The translations under genes were made by a program, and so were the position numbers. Shown here piece by piece: positions 50,101-57,727 of a stretch of DNA of 57,727 nt. Within the stretch, counting starts at the first letter, position 1, and the number at the start of each line of letters is the position of its first letter. The stretch is from Oscillospiraceae bacterium (lineage in GTDB: Bacteria > Bacillota > Clostridia > Oscillospirales > Oscillospiraceae). The stretch is from NCBI GenBank assembly GCA_017502265.1, contig JAFVVI010000020.1, positions 1-57,727 on the forward strand, given 5' to 3'. The notes under the pieces are model-generated. The model saw only the letters and a program-made list of their open reading frames with translations. It had not been told where the DNA came from and ran no database searches.

Positions 50101-51486
50101 ATGTTATTTTCTTCTGTTCCATTTTTATATTACTTTCTGCCCGCGGTGATCTTGTGCTATTTCCTTGCGCCCCGGCAGTTGAAAAACACGGTCCTGTTGG
50201 CGTTCAGCCTTGGGTTTTACGCTTGGGGTGAGCCGAAATATGTCCTGCTGATGGTAGTGACTATAGCCGCTTTTTATATCTGTGGCCTGGCTATCGGCAA
50301 AGCCAAGAGTTGCCAGTGGAAGAAATGCTGGCTTTGGGTGTCGGCGGTTGTGGGCGTGGGCTTTTTGGCGGTGTTCAAATATGCCGATTTCTTTATTGAC
50401 AGTTTTAATAAAGCCACCGGCTTGAGCCTGCCCTTGCTGCGTCTGGCACTGCCGGTGGGCATCAGCTTTTATACATTTCAGAGCCTCAGCTATACGGTGG
50501 ATGTGTACCGGGGCAATGTGCCGGTGCAGAAAAATCCCATCAGCTTCGGCGCGTATGTGACATTGTTTCCCCAGTTGATTGCCGGTCCGATCGTCCGGTA
50601 TGCCGATGTTGCCCGGGAACTGGACAACCGCGCCCACAACTGGGAGAATTTCTGCGCAGGCGCCAGAAGATTTCTGATCGGTTTGGGTAAAAAGGTGCTG
50701 ATAGCAGACCAATTTGCTTTGTTTATCAAGCTTTTTCGGCAGACCCAGGCGACCTCTGTGCTGTTTTACTGGCTCTATGCCGCTGCTTTTATGCTGAATA
50801 TCTATTTTGATTTTTCCGGCTATTCTGATATGGCCATTGGCTTGGGCCGGATCTTCGGTTTCCATTTCAATGAGAATTTCAACTACCCCTATATTTCCAA
50901 AAGTATCACCGAATTCTGGCGCCGCTGGCATATGAGCCTTGGGGGCTGGTTCCGGGACTATGTGTATATCCCCTTGGGCGGCAACCGGGTCAGCAGGGGT
51001 AAATGGGTCAGGAACATTCTCACCGTGTGGCTGCTTACGGGTTTGTGGCACGGGGCTGCGTGGAATTTTGTCCTGTGGGGACTGTTCTTTGCGGTACTGC
51101 TGCTATTGGAAAAGTGGGTGCCAGCCTTGCAGAAACTCCCCGGGTTTTTGCGCCACGGCTATGTACTGATACTGATCTGCTTCAGCTTTGTCCTATTCAA
51201 CGCGGAAAGCCTGACCCAGGCAGGCAGCGATTTTGCCGGTATGCTGGGTCTTGCCCGCCTGCCGCTGGTAACAGGGGAGACCCTCTATTATCTGCGCAGC
51301 TACGGCGTTTTGTTTGCCGCCGGTATTGTGGGAGCTACGCCCCTGGTAAAGCGGATCGCTTTGCGGCTTGACAAGACCCGGATAGGTGCGATCCTTGAGC
51401 CGGTGGCGCTGATGGCAGTGCTGCTTTTGTGTACGGCCTATCTGGTGGACGGCTCGTTCAGCCCGTTTTTGTATTTCCGCTTTTAA
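50101..51486 (+). CDS. MBOAT family O-acyltransferase (AlgI/DltB-like)
   Basis: It moves acetyl groups across the membrane for O-acetylation of an exported polysaccharide. The 461-residue protein has about eleven helices, the family block YPYISKSITEFWRRWHMSLGGWFRDYVYIPLGGNR (about 261-295) and the likely active-site His in LLTGLWHGAAWNFVLWG. It forms an operon with the DHHW protein 10 nt downstream, the typical two-gene acetylation set. Which polymer is modified is not visible. Confidence 0.92.
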   Translation: MLFSSVPFLYYFLPAVILCYFLAPRQLKNTVLLAFSLGFYAWGEPKYVLLMVVTIAAFYICGLAIGKAKSCQWKKCWLWVSAVVGVGFLAVFKYADFFIDSFNKATGLSLPLLRLALPVGISFYTFQSLSYTVDVYRGNVPVQKNPISFGAYVTLFPQLIAGPIVRYADVARELDNRAHNWENFCAGARRFLIGLGKKVLIADQFALFIKLFRQTQATSVLFYWLYAAAFMLNIYFDFSGYSDMAIGLGRIFGFHFNENFNYPYISKSITEFWRRWHMSLGGWFRDYVYIPLGGNRVSRGKWVRNILTVWLLTGLWHGAAWNFVLWGLFFAVLLLLEKWVPALQKLPGFLRHGYVLILICFSFVLFNAESLTQAGSDFAGMLGLARLPLVTGETLYYLRSYGVLFAAGIVGATPLVKRIALRLDKTRIGAILEPVALMAVLLLCTAYLVDGSFSPFLYFRF

Positions 51487-51496
51487 GGAGGGCGCT

Positions 51497-52600
51497 ATGA
51501 ATAAAAGAATTCGTATCATCGGCGCCGGGGCGCTGATTGCCCTATGGGGAATCCTCACCTTGTCTGCTTGGTTTTCTCCACACAAAGAACTGTCTGTCTC
51601 GGAGCGCCGACCCTTGCAGAAAATGCCGGAATTGTCCCTGCAAACCCTGCAAAGCGGCAGCTTTATGGATAAATTTGAGGACTATACCTTGGATCAATTC
51701 CCCCTGCGGGATTCCTTCCGCACCGCAAAATCTCTGTTTGCCTACAACGTGCTGCAGCAAAAGGACAATAACGGTATCTATATTGCCCAGGGCTATGCAG
51801 CCAAGCTGGAATATCCGCTGAATCCCACATCCGTATCCTACGCCCTAAAGCGATTTGATGCCATCTATACCAAATATCTGGCGGATTCCGGCAGTAAGGT
51901 TTATATGACAGTGATCCCGGATAAGGGCTATTATCTGGCGCAGGACAATGGCTATCCGGCTATGGATTATGCTGCAATGCTGCAGAAAATCACCGCAGGT
52001 ATGCCCTGGGCGCAGTATGTTGATATCACCGGCACATTGGATATCGGAGACTACTACCGTACCGATACCCATTGGCGGCAGGAAAAACTGGTGGATACCG
52101 CAAATGCCCTTTGCCGGGAGATGACATTGCCGGAAATCTTGGATACAGACTATACACCTACCCTGGCCACGCAGCAATTTTACGGTGTGTACTACGGCCA
52201 GGCGGCCCTGCCTATGGACCCGGAGGAGCTGTATATTCTGGAAAGTCCTCTGCTGGCGAATTGTCGGGTCTACAACTACGAAACCAAGACCTACCAGACC
52301 ATATACGATCTGCAAAAGCTAAAAGGCGCAGACCCTTATGAGGTGTACCTGTCCGGCTCCCAGGCGTTGCTGACCATCGAAAACCCCAATGCCAAAACTG
52401 ACCGGGAACTGATCGTCTTCCGGGATTCCTTCGGCAGCGCACTTGCGCCGCTGCTTGCGCAGAATTATCGCGCCGTGACCTTGGTGGATACCCGTTATAT
52501 CGCTTCAGACCTGCTGGGGCAGTATCTGACCTTCCGGGGACAGGATGTGCTCTTTGCCTACAGTACGCTGATTCTCAACAATAGCATAAGTCTGAAATGA
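51497..52600 (+). CDS. DHHW family protein, AlgX/AlgJ-type acetylation partner
   Basis: The 367-residue protein has an N-terminal membrane anchor (about 5-27) and an extracellular SGNH-hydrolase-like domain. Hallmarks are NGIYIAQGYAAKLEYPL, VIPDKGYY and the catalytic TDTHW in DYYRTDTHWRQEKL, with RELIVFRDSFGSALAPLL near the C-terminus bearing the Ser. It accepts acetyl groups from the MBOAT partner. GGAGG precedes the ATG. Confidence 0.88.
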   Translation: MNKRIRIIGAGALIALWGILTLSAWFSPHKELSVSERRPLQKMPELSLQTLQSGSFMDKFEDYTLDQFPLRDSFRTAKSLFAYNVLQQKDNNGIYIAQGYAAKLEYPLNPTSVSYALKRFDAIYTKYLADSGSKVYMTVIPDKGYYLAQDNGYPAMDYAAMLQKITAGMPWAQYVDITGTLDIGDYYRTDTHWRQEKLVDTANALCREMTLPEILDTDYTPTLATQQFYGVYYGQAALPMDPEELYILESPLLANCRVYNYETKTYQTIYDLQKLKGADPYEVYLSGSQALLTIENPNAKTDRELIVFRDSFGSALAPLLAQNYRAVTLVDTRYIASDLLGQYLTFRGQDVLFAYSTLILNNSISLK

Positions 52601-52628
52601 AGCCGGCAATCCCCGCCGGCTTCATTTG
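52598..52628 (+). terminator. Terminator of the MBOAT-DHHW pair
   Basis: TGAAGCCGGC and GCCGGCTTCA form a 10-bp stem starting in the stop codon, followed by T-rich sequence. Confidence 0.85.
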
Positions 52629-52647
52629 TTAAATTTTTGTTTCCCCC

Positions 52648-52676
52648 TTGCTGAAAAAAGGGGGATATGGTATGAT
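52648..52676 (+). promoter_or_regulatory. Promoter of htrA
   Basis: TTGCTG (52648-52653), 17 bp and TATGAT (52671-52676), about 55 nt upstream of the start codon. Confidence 0.55.
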
Positions 52677-52729
52677 GTTTGTATCAATAGCAGAGTACCA
52701 TATTGTTGCGTTGAACAGGAGCAAGTATT

Positions 52730-54094
52730 ATGAGTGAATATGAAAACGATTATACCCCTGCGCCCCGGAAGAGATCTCCCTATGAGGACTCTCCCTATGC
52801 GTGCGCTTACATAGAGCATGAGCCTGTAGAGCCGATGCAGCCGGAGCCTCCCAAGCCTGCCCAAAAGCGGCAGGGATGGAAGGTACTGCTGGTTTGTATC
52901 CTGCTGGCTGCGGCCTGCGGCATCACTGCTGTGCTGGTAAATATGCTGTGGCAGAGCCGGTTTGACAAAATGGAGCTGGCCCTGCAGGAACGGTTTGCCG
53001 CCCTGGAGGAAAAATATTCTCAGAACCAAACGCAAAATACCCAAACACAACTTCCACCTCAGGGACCCTTGACTCCCAGCGAGATCTACACAAAAAATGT
53101 GCAGGCGGTGGTAGCCGTGAATGCCACCATTGAGAAATCCGGCAGCTACGGCCAAAGCGCCGGTTCCGGCTTTATCATCTCTGCCGACGGCTATATTGCC
53201 ACCAATCACCATGTGATCAATGGCGCATCCAAGGTGACTGTGACCACCCATACCGGCGATTCCCTGGAGGCAAAGATCGTGGGCAAGGATGCCACCAACG
53301 ATGTGGCGCTTTTGAAGGTAGAGGGGGAGAACCTTCCCTTTGCTACATTGGGCAGCAGCGATGAACTGGCGGTTGGCGATATGGTGGTGGCCATCGGTAA
53401 TCCGTTGGGCGAGCTGATCTCTACCTTGACCGTAGGATATGTCAGCGCCAAGGACCGCATTGTGGATACGGACGGCTCGGTCATCAATATGCTGCAGACC
53501 GATGCGGCTATTAACGCCGGCAACTCCGGCGGCCCGCTGTTCAACACCAAGGGTGAAGTGATTGGTATTGTTACGGCCAAGTATTCCGGCAGCAGCGGCT
53601 CCGATGCGACCATAGAGGGTCTTGGCTTTGCCATTCCCACCGATGATATTATCAGCATCCTGTCGGATCTGAAAGAATTTGGTTATGTGACCGGCGCGTA
53701 TTTGGGCGTAAAGGTGCGGGATGTGGATGCTTCCGGCCAGTCCTACGGCCTGCCTGCCGGCGCTTATGTTGCGGAGGTGATTGCGGGCAACGCTGCCGAC
53801 AAGGCCGGTGTTCGTGTGGGAGATATCATTGTCAATCTGGGTGGCTATAAGATCGATTCCCTTACCGCCCTAACCCGGGTGTTGCGTCGGTTGGATGCCG
53901 GCCAGACTGTATCCGTAACGGTTTACCGGGGCGGTCAGGAAAAGATTTTGACCATTACCCTGGATGAAAAGCCTGTGGAGCAGGAGCAGCAGCCTACCCA
54001 GAACAATAACAACAATAGTAACAATCAAAATCCCGGCGCAGGCGGTTTTGAAGATTGGTTCGGCGGCTTTTTCCCACCCTTCTTCGGTAATTAA
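52730..54094 (+). CDS. htrA: HtrA/DegP-type serine protease with PDZ domain
   Basis: HtrA degrades or refolds damaged proteins outside the membrane. The 454-residue protein has a cytoplasmic Pro/Glu-rich N-terminus of about 48 residues, one membrane helix (about 50-72), a trypsin-like domain with catalytic His161 (TNHHVI), Asp191 (TNDVALLK) and Ser266 (GNSGGPL), and one PDZ domain (about 325-410), then an Asn/Gln-rich tail ending in aromatic residues. All three catalytic residues are present, so it should be active. GAACAGGAGC precedes the ATG. Single gene with its own promoter and terminator. Confidence 0.94.
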   Translation: MSEYENDYTPAPRKRSPYEDSPYACAYIEHEPVEPMQPEPPKPAQKRQGWKVLLVCILLAAACGITAVLVNMLWQSRFDKMELALQERFAALEEKYSQNQTQNTQTQLPPQGPLTPSEIYTKNVQAVVAVNATIEKSGSYGQSAGSGFIISADGYIATNHHVINGASKVTVTTHTGDSLEAKIVGKDATNDVALLKVEGENLPFATLGSSDELAVGDMVVAIGNPLGELISTLTVGYVSAKDRIVDTDGSVINMLQTDAAINAGNSGGPLFNTKGEVIGIVTAKYSGSSGSDATIEGLGFAIPTDDIISILSDLKEFGYVTGAYLGVKVRDVDASGQSYGLPAGAYVAEVIAGNAADKAGVRVGDIIVNLGGYKIDSLTALTRVLRRLDAGQTVSVTVYRGGQEKILTITLDEKPVEQEQQPTQNNNNNSNNQNPGAGGFEDWFGGFFPPFFGN

Positions 54095-54100
54095 CCAATA

Positions 54101-54135
54101 AAAACGGAGCGTGTGTATCACGCTCCGTTTTTTGT
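54101..54135. terminator. Bidirectional terminator
   Basis: AAAACGGAGCGTG and CACGCTCCGTTTT form a 13-bp stem with T-runs on both strands, between converging htrA and lplA. Confidence 0.9.
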
Positions 54136-54154
54136 ATTCTCTTGGCAGTGTTTC

Positions 54155-55141
54155 TCATATTGATTGGGCCTGTAAAAACTCGCACAGATCCCGGCAGATC
54201 TCTGCCTCCAGCGGGGAGGCTTGCAAGGCTGCTTGCATATCGGCCAAGGCAAACCGACAGCCGGTAAGCGCTGCTTCTACAGTTTCCGGCAAAGCCCAGT
54301 CCATAGCGTCGGAATAGAATTTGACGCCGTTGATGATGCCCTCTTTGGCGCTCAACTGCAGCTGGATATGTCCCCAGGGGAAATGTCCCTCGCAGGAGAA
54401 AGTAAAGGGCAGGGGTGTGCCGAACAGATATTCCCAGGCGCTGTATTCCGCCTTTAACTGCGCAATGGCAGCCATATCCCCATCGGTCAATGACAAAGGT
54501 GTTGCCGCCATACCGTAAACCTGGGAAAATGCCTCCGCCATATAGGCTTTCATCCTGTCAATGGTCAGCTCCGGCGCCAGCTCCTTTAAGTTGACCACCC
54601 GGGAACGGACGGATGTGACGCCCTTGGCTTCCAGTTTTGCTTTTGGGGGGCTTAAATACCGGCCCAACTTGTCCTTGTCCACATCCACCATCAGCGTGCC
54701 GTGGTGATAGGCGTGGGTGCGGCTTTGGTAGAAAGCGTTGCCGGAGAATTTCCGGCCGTCAGCCAGCACATCGTTTCTGCCGGACTTTTCTGTCTGAACA
54801 CCGGCCAAAGCGCAGGCGGTTTGGATTACGGAGAGCTGCTTGTCCAGGTCGTAATCTTCCCTGCGCATAATAAAGGTGAAGTTCAAATTGCCAAAATCGT
54901 GAAATACCGCGCCGCCACCGGAGAGCCGACGGGCCAGCTTGCCGCCCTCTTCTTCCAAAAGGGAGCTGCGGCATTCCAGCCAGGCATTCTGATTCCGACC
55001 GATGACCACGGTATTCTGATTCTGCCAAAGATACAAAATGCAAGTGCCTGCCGGGGTAATATCCAGCAAATGCTTCTCCATAGCCAGATTGGCGTGGGGA
55101 TCAAAGCCGGCACTTTCAAAAATACGAAGCTGCGTAATCAT
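54155..55141 (-). CDS. lplA: Lipoate-protein ligase A
   Basis: It activates lipoate with ATP and attaches it to lysines of lipoyl domains. The 328-residue protein has the RRLSGGGAVFHDFGNLNFTF block, GRNDVLADGRKFSGNAF with the catalytic Lys, YHHGTLMVDVD, and a C-terminal accessory domain. The start at 55141 has AAAGGATC upstream. It is divergent from a DeoR-type regulator, itself followed by an E2 with three lipoyl domains, which must be the main client. Confidence 0.94.
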   Translation of the reverse strand: MITQLRIFESAGFDPHANLAMEKHLLDITPAGTCILYLWQNQNTVVIGRNQNAWLECRSSLLEEEGGKLARRLSGGGAVFHDFGNLNFTFIMRREDYDLDKQLSVIQTACALAGVQTEKSGRNDVLADGRKFSGNAFYQSRTHAYHHGTLMVDVDKDKLGRYLSPPKAKLEAKGVTSVRSRVVNLKELAPELTIDRMKAYMAEAFSQVYGMAATPLSLTDGDMAAIAQLKAEYSAWEYLFGTPLPFTFSCEGHFPWGHIQLQLSAKEGIINGVKFYSDAMDWALPETVEAALTGCRFALADMQAALQASPLEAEICRDLCEFLQAQSI

Positions 55142-55173
55142 AAGGATGATCCTTTCACATGGAATACGGATAC

Positions 55174-55202
55174 ATTATAAGGTAGAACAGAAAATGCGTC
55201 AA
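55174..55202 (-). promoter_or_regulatory. Promoter of lplA
   Basis: On the minus strand TTGACG (55202-55197), 17 bp and TATAAT (55179-55174), 33 nt before the start codon. Confidence 0.65.
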
Positions 55203-55223
55203 TGATAATTTTGTGAAATAGAC

Positions 55224-55271
55224 TTGACAAAATTTGTGTGGCGGTGTTATATTTGTTATATTAAAATAACA
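55224..55271 (+). promoter_or_regulatory. Promoter and operator of the DeoR-type regulator
   Basis: TTGACA (55224-55229), 17 bp and TTATAT (55247-55252). The dyad TGTTAT-6-ATAACA (55254-55271) lies over the transcription start, with another TGTTAT at 55245. The same half-sites flank the downstream E2 promoter, pointing to control of both by the DeoR protein. Confidence 0.6.
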
Positions 55272-55293
55272 TTTTAACATTCGAGGTGTCAAG

Positions 55294-56043
55294 ATGAATC
55301 AGATTCGTCTGGAGAGAATGAAGGCGTATATTGAGCAGAAGAGCGTTGTGACCATTAAGGAACTGCAGTCGCTGTTTCCGGAAGTGTCGCTGATGACCGT
55401 CCACCGGGATCTGGATATGCTCATGGAGGCAGGCAGCATTATCAAATTCCGGGGCGGCGCCAAATCCGTGCGCCACGACGGCGATCCGGAGTTTAATGTG
55501 CGTATTGGGGAGAATAATTCCGGCAAATTTGCCATTGCCCAGAAGGCCATGGAGCTGATCCAGCCCCATAGCTCGGTATTTTTGGATGCCAGTACCACCA
55601 ATCTGATGCTGGCCCGGAGCTTGCCGGACATCCATTTGAATATTATCACCACCGGCCCCAGTATTGCGTTGGAGCTTTGCAGACTGCACAATCCAGCCAT
55701 TACCCTGTGCTGCGGTACAGTGAACCGGAAGAATCTGGCCCTTTCCGGGCAGAATACCCTGGAAATGCTGGACAATATCAATATCGATCTTGCGTTTATC
55801 GGCGTGTCCGGCTGCAGCGTGGATGCAGGCTTTACCTGCGGCACGGAGGGCGATATGCTGGTCAAGCGCAAGGTGATCCAAAAGGCCCGTACCAGTGTGG
55901 TGATGTGTACCAAAGAAAAGCTCAAGTGCTTGATGCCCTATACCTTCGCCAAATTCTCCGATGTGGATTATCTCATCTGCGATGAACCCCTGCCGGAGCC
56001 GTTTGGGACTGCTGCGGAAGAAGCAGGCCTGAAAATACTGTAA
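55294..56043 (+). CDS. DeoR/GlpR family transcriptional regulator
   Basis: The 249-residue protein has an N-terminal winged helix (MKAYIEQKSVVTIKELQ, then SLMTVHRDLDMLMEAGSIIKFRGGA) and a sugar-phosphate-binding domain of the ribose-5-phosphate isomerase fold (VFLDASTTNLMLARSLP, ITTGPSIALEL, FIGVSGCSVDAGFTCGTEGDMLVKR). Members usually repress sugar catabolism until a phosphorylated sugar binds. Here it sits before a 2-oxo-acid dehydrogenase E2 gene and behind a dyad also found at that gene's promoter, so it may link sugar phosphate levels to acetyl-CoA formation. Confidence 0.9.
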   Translation: MNQIRLERMKAYIEQKSVVTIKELQSLFPEVSLMTVHRDLDMLMEAGSIIKFRGGAKSVRHDGDPEFNVRIGENNSGKFAIAQKAMELIQPHSSVFLDASTTNLMLARSLPDIHLNIITTGPSIALELCRLHNPAITLCCGTVNRKNLALSGQNTLEMLDNINIDLAFIGVSGCSVDAGFTCGTEGDMLVKRKVIQKARTSVVMCTKEKLKCLMPYTFAKFSDVDYLICDEPLPEPFGTAAEEAGLKIL

Positions 56044-56047
56044 TATA

Positions 56048-56081
56048 CACCGCCGGACTTTGGTTCGGCGGTGCGCTTTTT
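56048..56081 (+). terminator. Terminator after the DeoR-type gene
   Basis: CACCGCCG and CGGCGGTG form an 8-bp stem, and a T-run follows after GCGC. Confidence 0.75.
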
Positions 56082-56095
56082 GTGGCAAATGACTA

Positions 56096-56139
56096 TTGAC
56101 GAAAATATGCCAAGGTGTTATAATTAACAAGCTATAACA
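56096..56139 (+). promoter_or_regulatory. Promoter and dyad of the E2 gene
   Basis: TTGACG (56096-56101), 17 bp and TATAAT (56119-56124). TGTTATA (56116-56122) and TATAACA (56133-56139) form a perfect 7-bp dyad over the -10 and start region, using the same TGTTAT/ATAACA half-sites as at 55254-55271. Confidence 0.62.
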
Positions 56140-56192
56140 ATGGGGGACAATGGGCTCTGCCCATAACCCTGAGAATAAAGGAGGAAATCCCT

Positions 56193-57727
56193 TTGGCAAA
56201 TGCAGTAATTATGCCCAAGGCCGGTATTACCGTGGAAAGCTGTATTATTGGTGAGTGGGTCAAGAAGGTCGGCGACACCGTCAATGTCGGCGATGTTCTG
56301 TTCACCTACGAGACCGATAAGGCCAGCTTCGAATGCGAATCCACCGCAGCCGGCACATTGCTCGACATCTTCTTTGAGGAAGGTGACGAAGTACCCTGTC
56401 TGACCAACGTCTGCGCTGTGGGCAACCCCGGCGAAGACACTTCCGCTCTGAAGGGCGGTTCCGGCGCAGAAGCACCTGCTGAGGCACCTGCCGCAGCACC
56501 TGCAGCCGCTGCAGCTCCCGCTGCCGCTCCTGCCGCCTGCGCTACCAAGGCCCGTGGCGTTCTGATGCCCAAGGCCGGCATCACCGTTGAAAGCTGTATC
56601 ATCGGTGAGTGGCTGAAGAATGTTGGCGACCAGGTTAAGGTCGGCGACATCCTGTTTACTTACGAGACCGATAAGGCCTCCTTCGAGTGCGAGTCCACCG
56701 AAGAAGGCGAACTGCTGGCTATCTTCTATGAGGCCGGTGACGAAGTGCCCTGCCTGGAGAATGTCTGCGCAGTTGGCCCCCACGGCGAGCCTACCGATTG
56801 CCTGAAGGGTATTGGCGGCACTCCCGCCGCTGCTGAAGCACCCGCTGCTGCACCTGCCGCAGCTGAGGCTGCCGCACCTGCCGCTGCCGCCGGCGTGGAA
56901 ACTGTCATTATGCCCAAGGCCGGCATCACCGTTGAGTCCTGCCTGATTGGCGAATGGCTGAAGAAGGTTGGCGACCAGATCAAGATCGGTGATGTTCTGT
57001 TCACCTATGAGACCGACAAGGCTTCCTTTGAGTGCGAGTCCACTGCAGAAGGTGAGCTGCTGGAGATCCTCTTTGCCGAGGGCGACGAAGTTCCCTGCCT
57101 GGAAGCTGTCTGCAAGATCGGCGTAAAGGGCGCTGTGGCTGCCGCTCCTGCTGCTAACGCAGGCGCAGCCGTATCTCCCAGAGCCAAGAAGCTGGCTGCA
57201 ACTGCCGGCGTGGATGCCTCCCTGGCAACCGGTACCGGCCCCAACGGCCGCATCATCGAGCGTGATGTCCGCGAGCTGATGGCCAATCCTCCCGCTGTGG
57301 CTGCCGCACCTGCTGCTGTTGCCGCTGCACCTGCTGCCGCTCCTGTTGCTGCACCCGCTGCCGCACCTGCCGCTGCAGCCGAGGCCGAGTACAAGGATGT
57401 CAAGTTCAGCGGTATCCGCCGCGCAATTTCCAAGTCCATGACCACCAGCCTCCACACCATGGCGCAGCTGACCCACAACACTTCCTTCGATGCCACCAAC
57501 ATTCTGAACTACCGCAAGGCTCTGAAGGCCGCCGGCGGCGAGTATGCAGGCATCACCCTGGGCGACATCATTCTGTATGCTGTTTCCCGTACTCTGCTGA
57601 ACCACCCCGACCTGAATGCCAACATGCTGGATGACAACTCCATCCGCAAGTTCAAGCACGTCAATCTGGGTGTCGCAGTGGATACTCCCAGAGGCCTGAT
57701 GGTTCCTACCATCTTCCACGCCGACGA
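56193..57727 (+). CDS. 2-oxo-acid dehydrogenase E2 with three lipoyl domains (partial)
   Basis: E2 is the acyltransferase core of pyruvate-type dehydrogenase complexes. The 511 visible residues begin at TTG (56193) after AAGGAGG and run off the window. Three near-identical lipoyl domains carry lipoyl-Lys 43, 161 and 276, each in ETDKASFECES, joined by Ala/Pro linkers; a peripheral E1/E3-binding domain (about 328-362) follows, then another Ala/Pro linker and the start of the catalytic domain (FSGIRRAISKSMTTSLHTMAQ). Each lipoyl domain has four cysteines where other E2 proteins have none. E2 is first in its operon instead of following E1. Pyruvate or acetoin is the likely substrate class. Confidence 0.9.
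   Translation, partial: MANAVIMPKAGITVESCIIGEWVKKVGDTVNVGDVLFTYETDKASFECESTAAGTLLDIFFEEGDEVPCLTNVCAVGNPGEDTSALKGGSGAEAPAEAPAAAPAAAAAPAAAPAACATKARGVLMPKAGITVESCIIGEWLKNVGDQVKVGDILFTYETDKASFECESTEEGELLAIFYEAGDEVPCLENVCAVGPHGEPTDCLKGIGGTPAAAEAPAAAPAAAEAAAPAAAAGVETVIMPKAGITVESCLIGEWLKKVGDQIKIGDVLFTYETDKASFECESTAEGELLEILFAEGDEVPCLEAVCKIGVKGAVAAAPAANAGAAVSPRAKKLAATAGVDASLATGTGPNGRIIERDVRELMANPPAVAAAPAAVAAAPAAAPVAAPAAAPAAAAEAEYKDVKFSGIRRAISKSMTTSLHTMAQLTHNTSFDATNILNYRKALKAAGGEYAGITLGDIILYAVSRTLLNHPDLNANMLDDNSIRKFKHVNLGVAVDTPRGLMVPTIFHAD

Noticed and set aside
1..57727. CRISPR arrays, intact insertion sequences, rRNA or complete tRNA genes
   Set aside because: No regularly spaced repeat array, transposase gene, rRNA segment or full tRNA cloverleaf was recognised on either strand.

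Overview
The window looks like the chromosome of a Gram-positive, probably spore-forming, anaerobic Clostridia species, most like the gut Oscillospiraceae/Ruminococcaceae group. The signs are strong Shine-Dalgarno sites, TTGACA/TATAAT-type promoters with 17-bp spacers, tandem Spo0A-type boxes, a Re-type citrate synthase, ECF vitamin transporters, BlaI/BlaR1 and LCP proteins. Species cannot be named from the sequence alone.

Positions 1 to about 11,780 are visibly AT-richer and look like the right part of an integrated element. The right edge carries a fragment matching the 3' end of a tRNA-Trp gene (T-loop to CCA) followed by the tRNA's terminator, which fits an attR site. Cargo: an LCP cell-wall ligase with a BlaI repressor and BlaR1 sensor protease behind a promoter covered by two BlaI-type dyads; a run of small unrecognised membrane and lipoproteins; a Fic-domain protein followed by a 1251-residue YobI-like P-loop NTPase (a possible defence pair). 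The extreme left edge is the start of a minus-strand gene behind an attenuator-like leader.

From about 11,990 onward the DNA is more GC-rich core genome. Re-citrate synthase, a GntR/FCD regulator, aconitase and isocitrate dehydrogenase form one operon that makes 2-oxoglutarate (12,059-17,125). Next come GtrA and YwaF-like membrane proteins, xanthine phosphoribosyltransferase divergent from a BMP-type nucleoside ABC transporter (18,652-24,548), an SDR, an amino-acid permease, and an FMN-riboswitch operon with a RibU-like protein and an MFS transporter (27,982-30,114). Then follow a pseudouridine synthase, a CdaR-type regulator, and a division/cell-wall cluster (ftsE, ftsX, two M23 peptidases, an S41 protease), then greA-lysS.

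An AT-rich TetR cassette (40,175-41,134) precedes an ECF transporter operon (T, fused A, S). Later genes are a CDF metal exporter, a DUF2975/HTH/DUF4173 operon with a broken first gene, mntP-vanZ-lipoprotein, an MBOAT/DHHW acylation pair, HtrA, lipoate ligase divergent from a DeoR regulator, and at the right edge the start of a three-lipoyl-domain E2 subunit of a 2-oxo-acid dehydrogenase.

The two strongest candidates for something undescribed are RNA leaders. One is a 283-nt multi-hairpin element that fills the whole 5' UTR of ftsEX, from the predicted transcription start to the Shine-Dalgarno (32,874-33,156). The other is the ECF-transporter leader (41,402-41,654), which combines a closed stem next to a Shine-Dalgarno, a 24-codon upstream ORF, and a terminator/antiterminator pair with mutually exclusive pairing. 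All functions are inferred from sequence recognition; no search or folding program was run.
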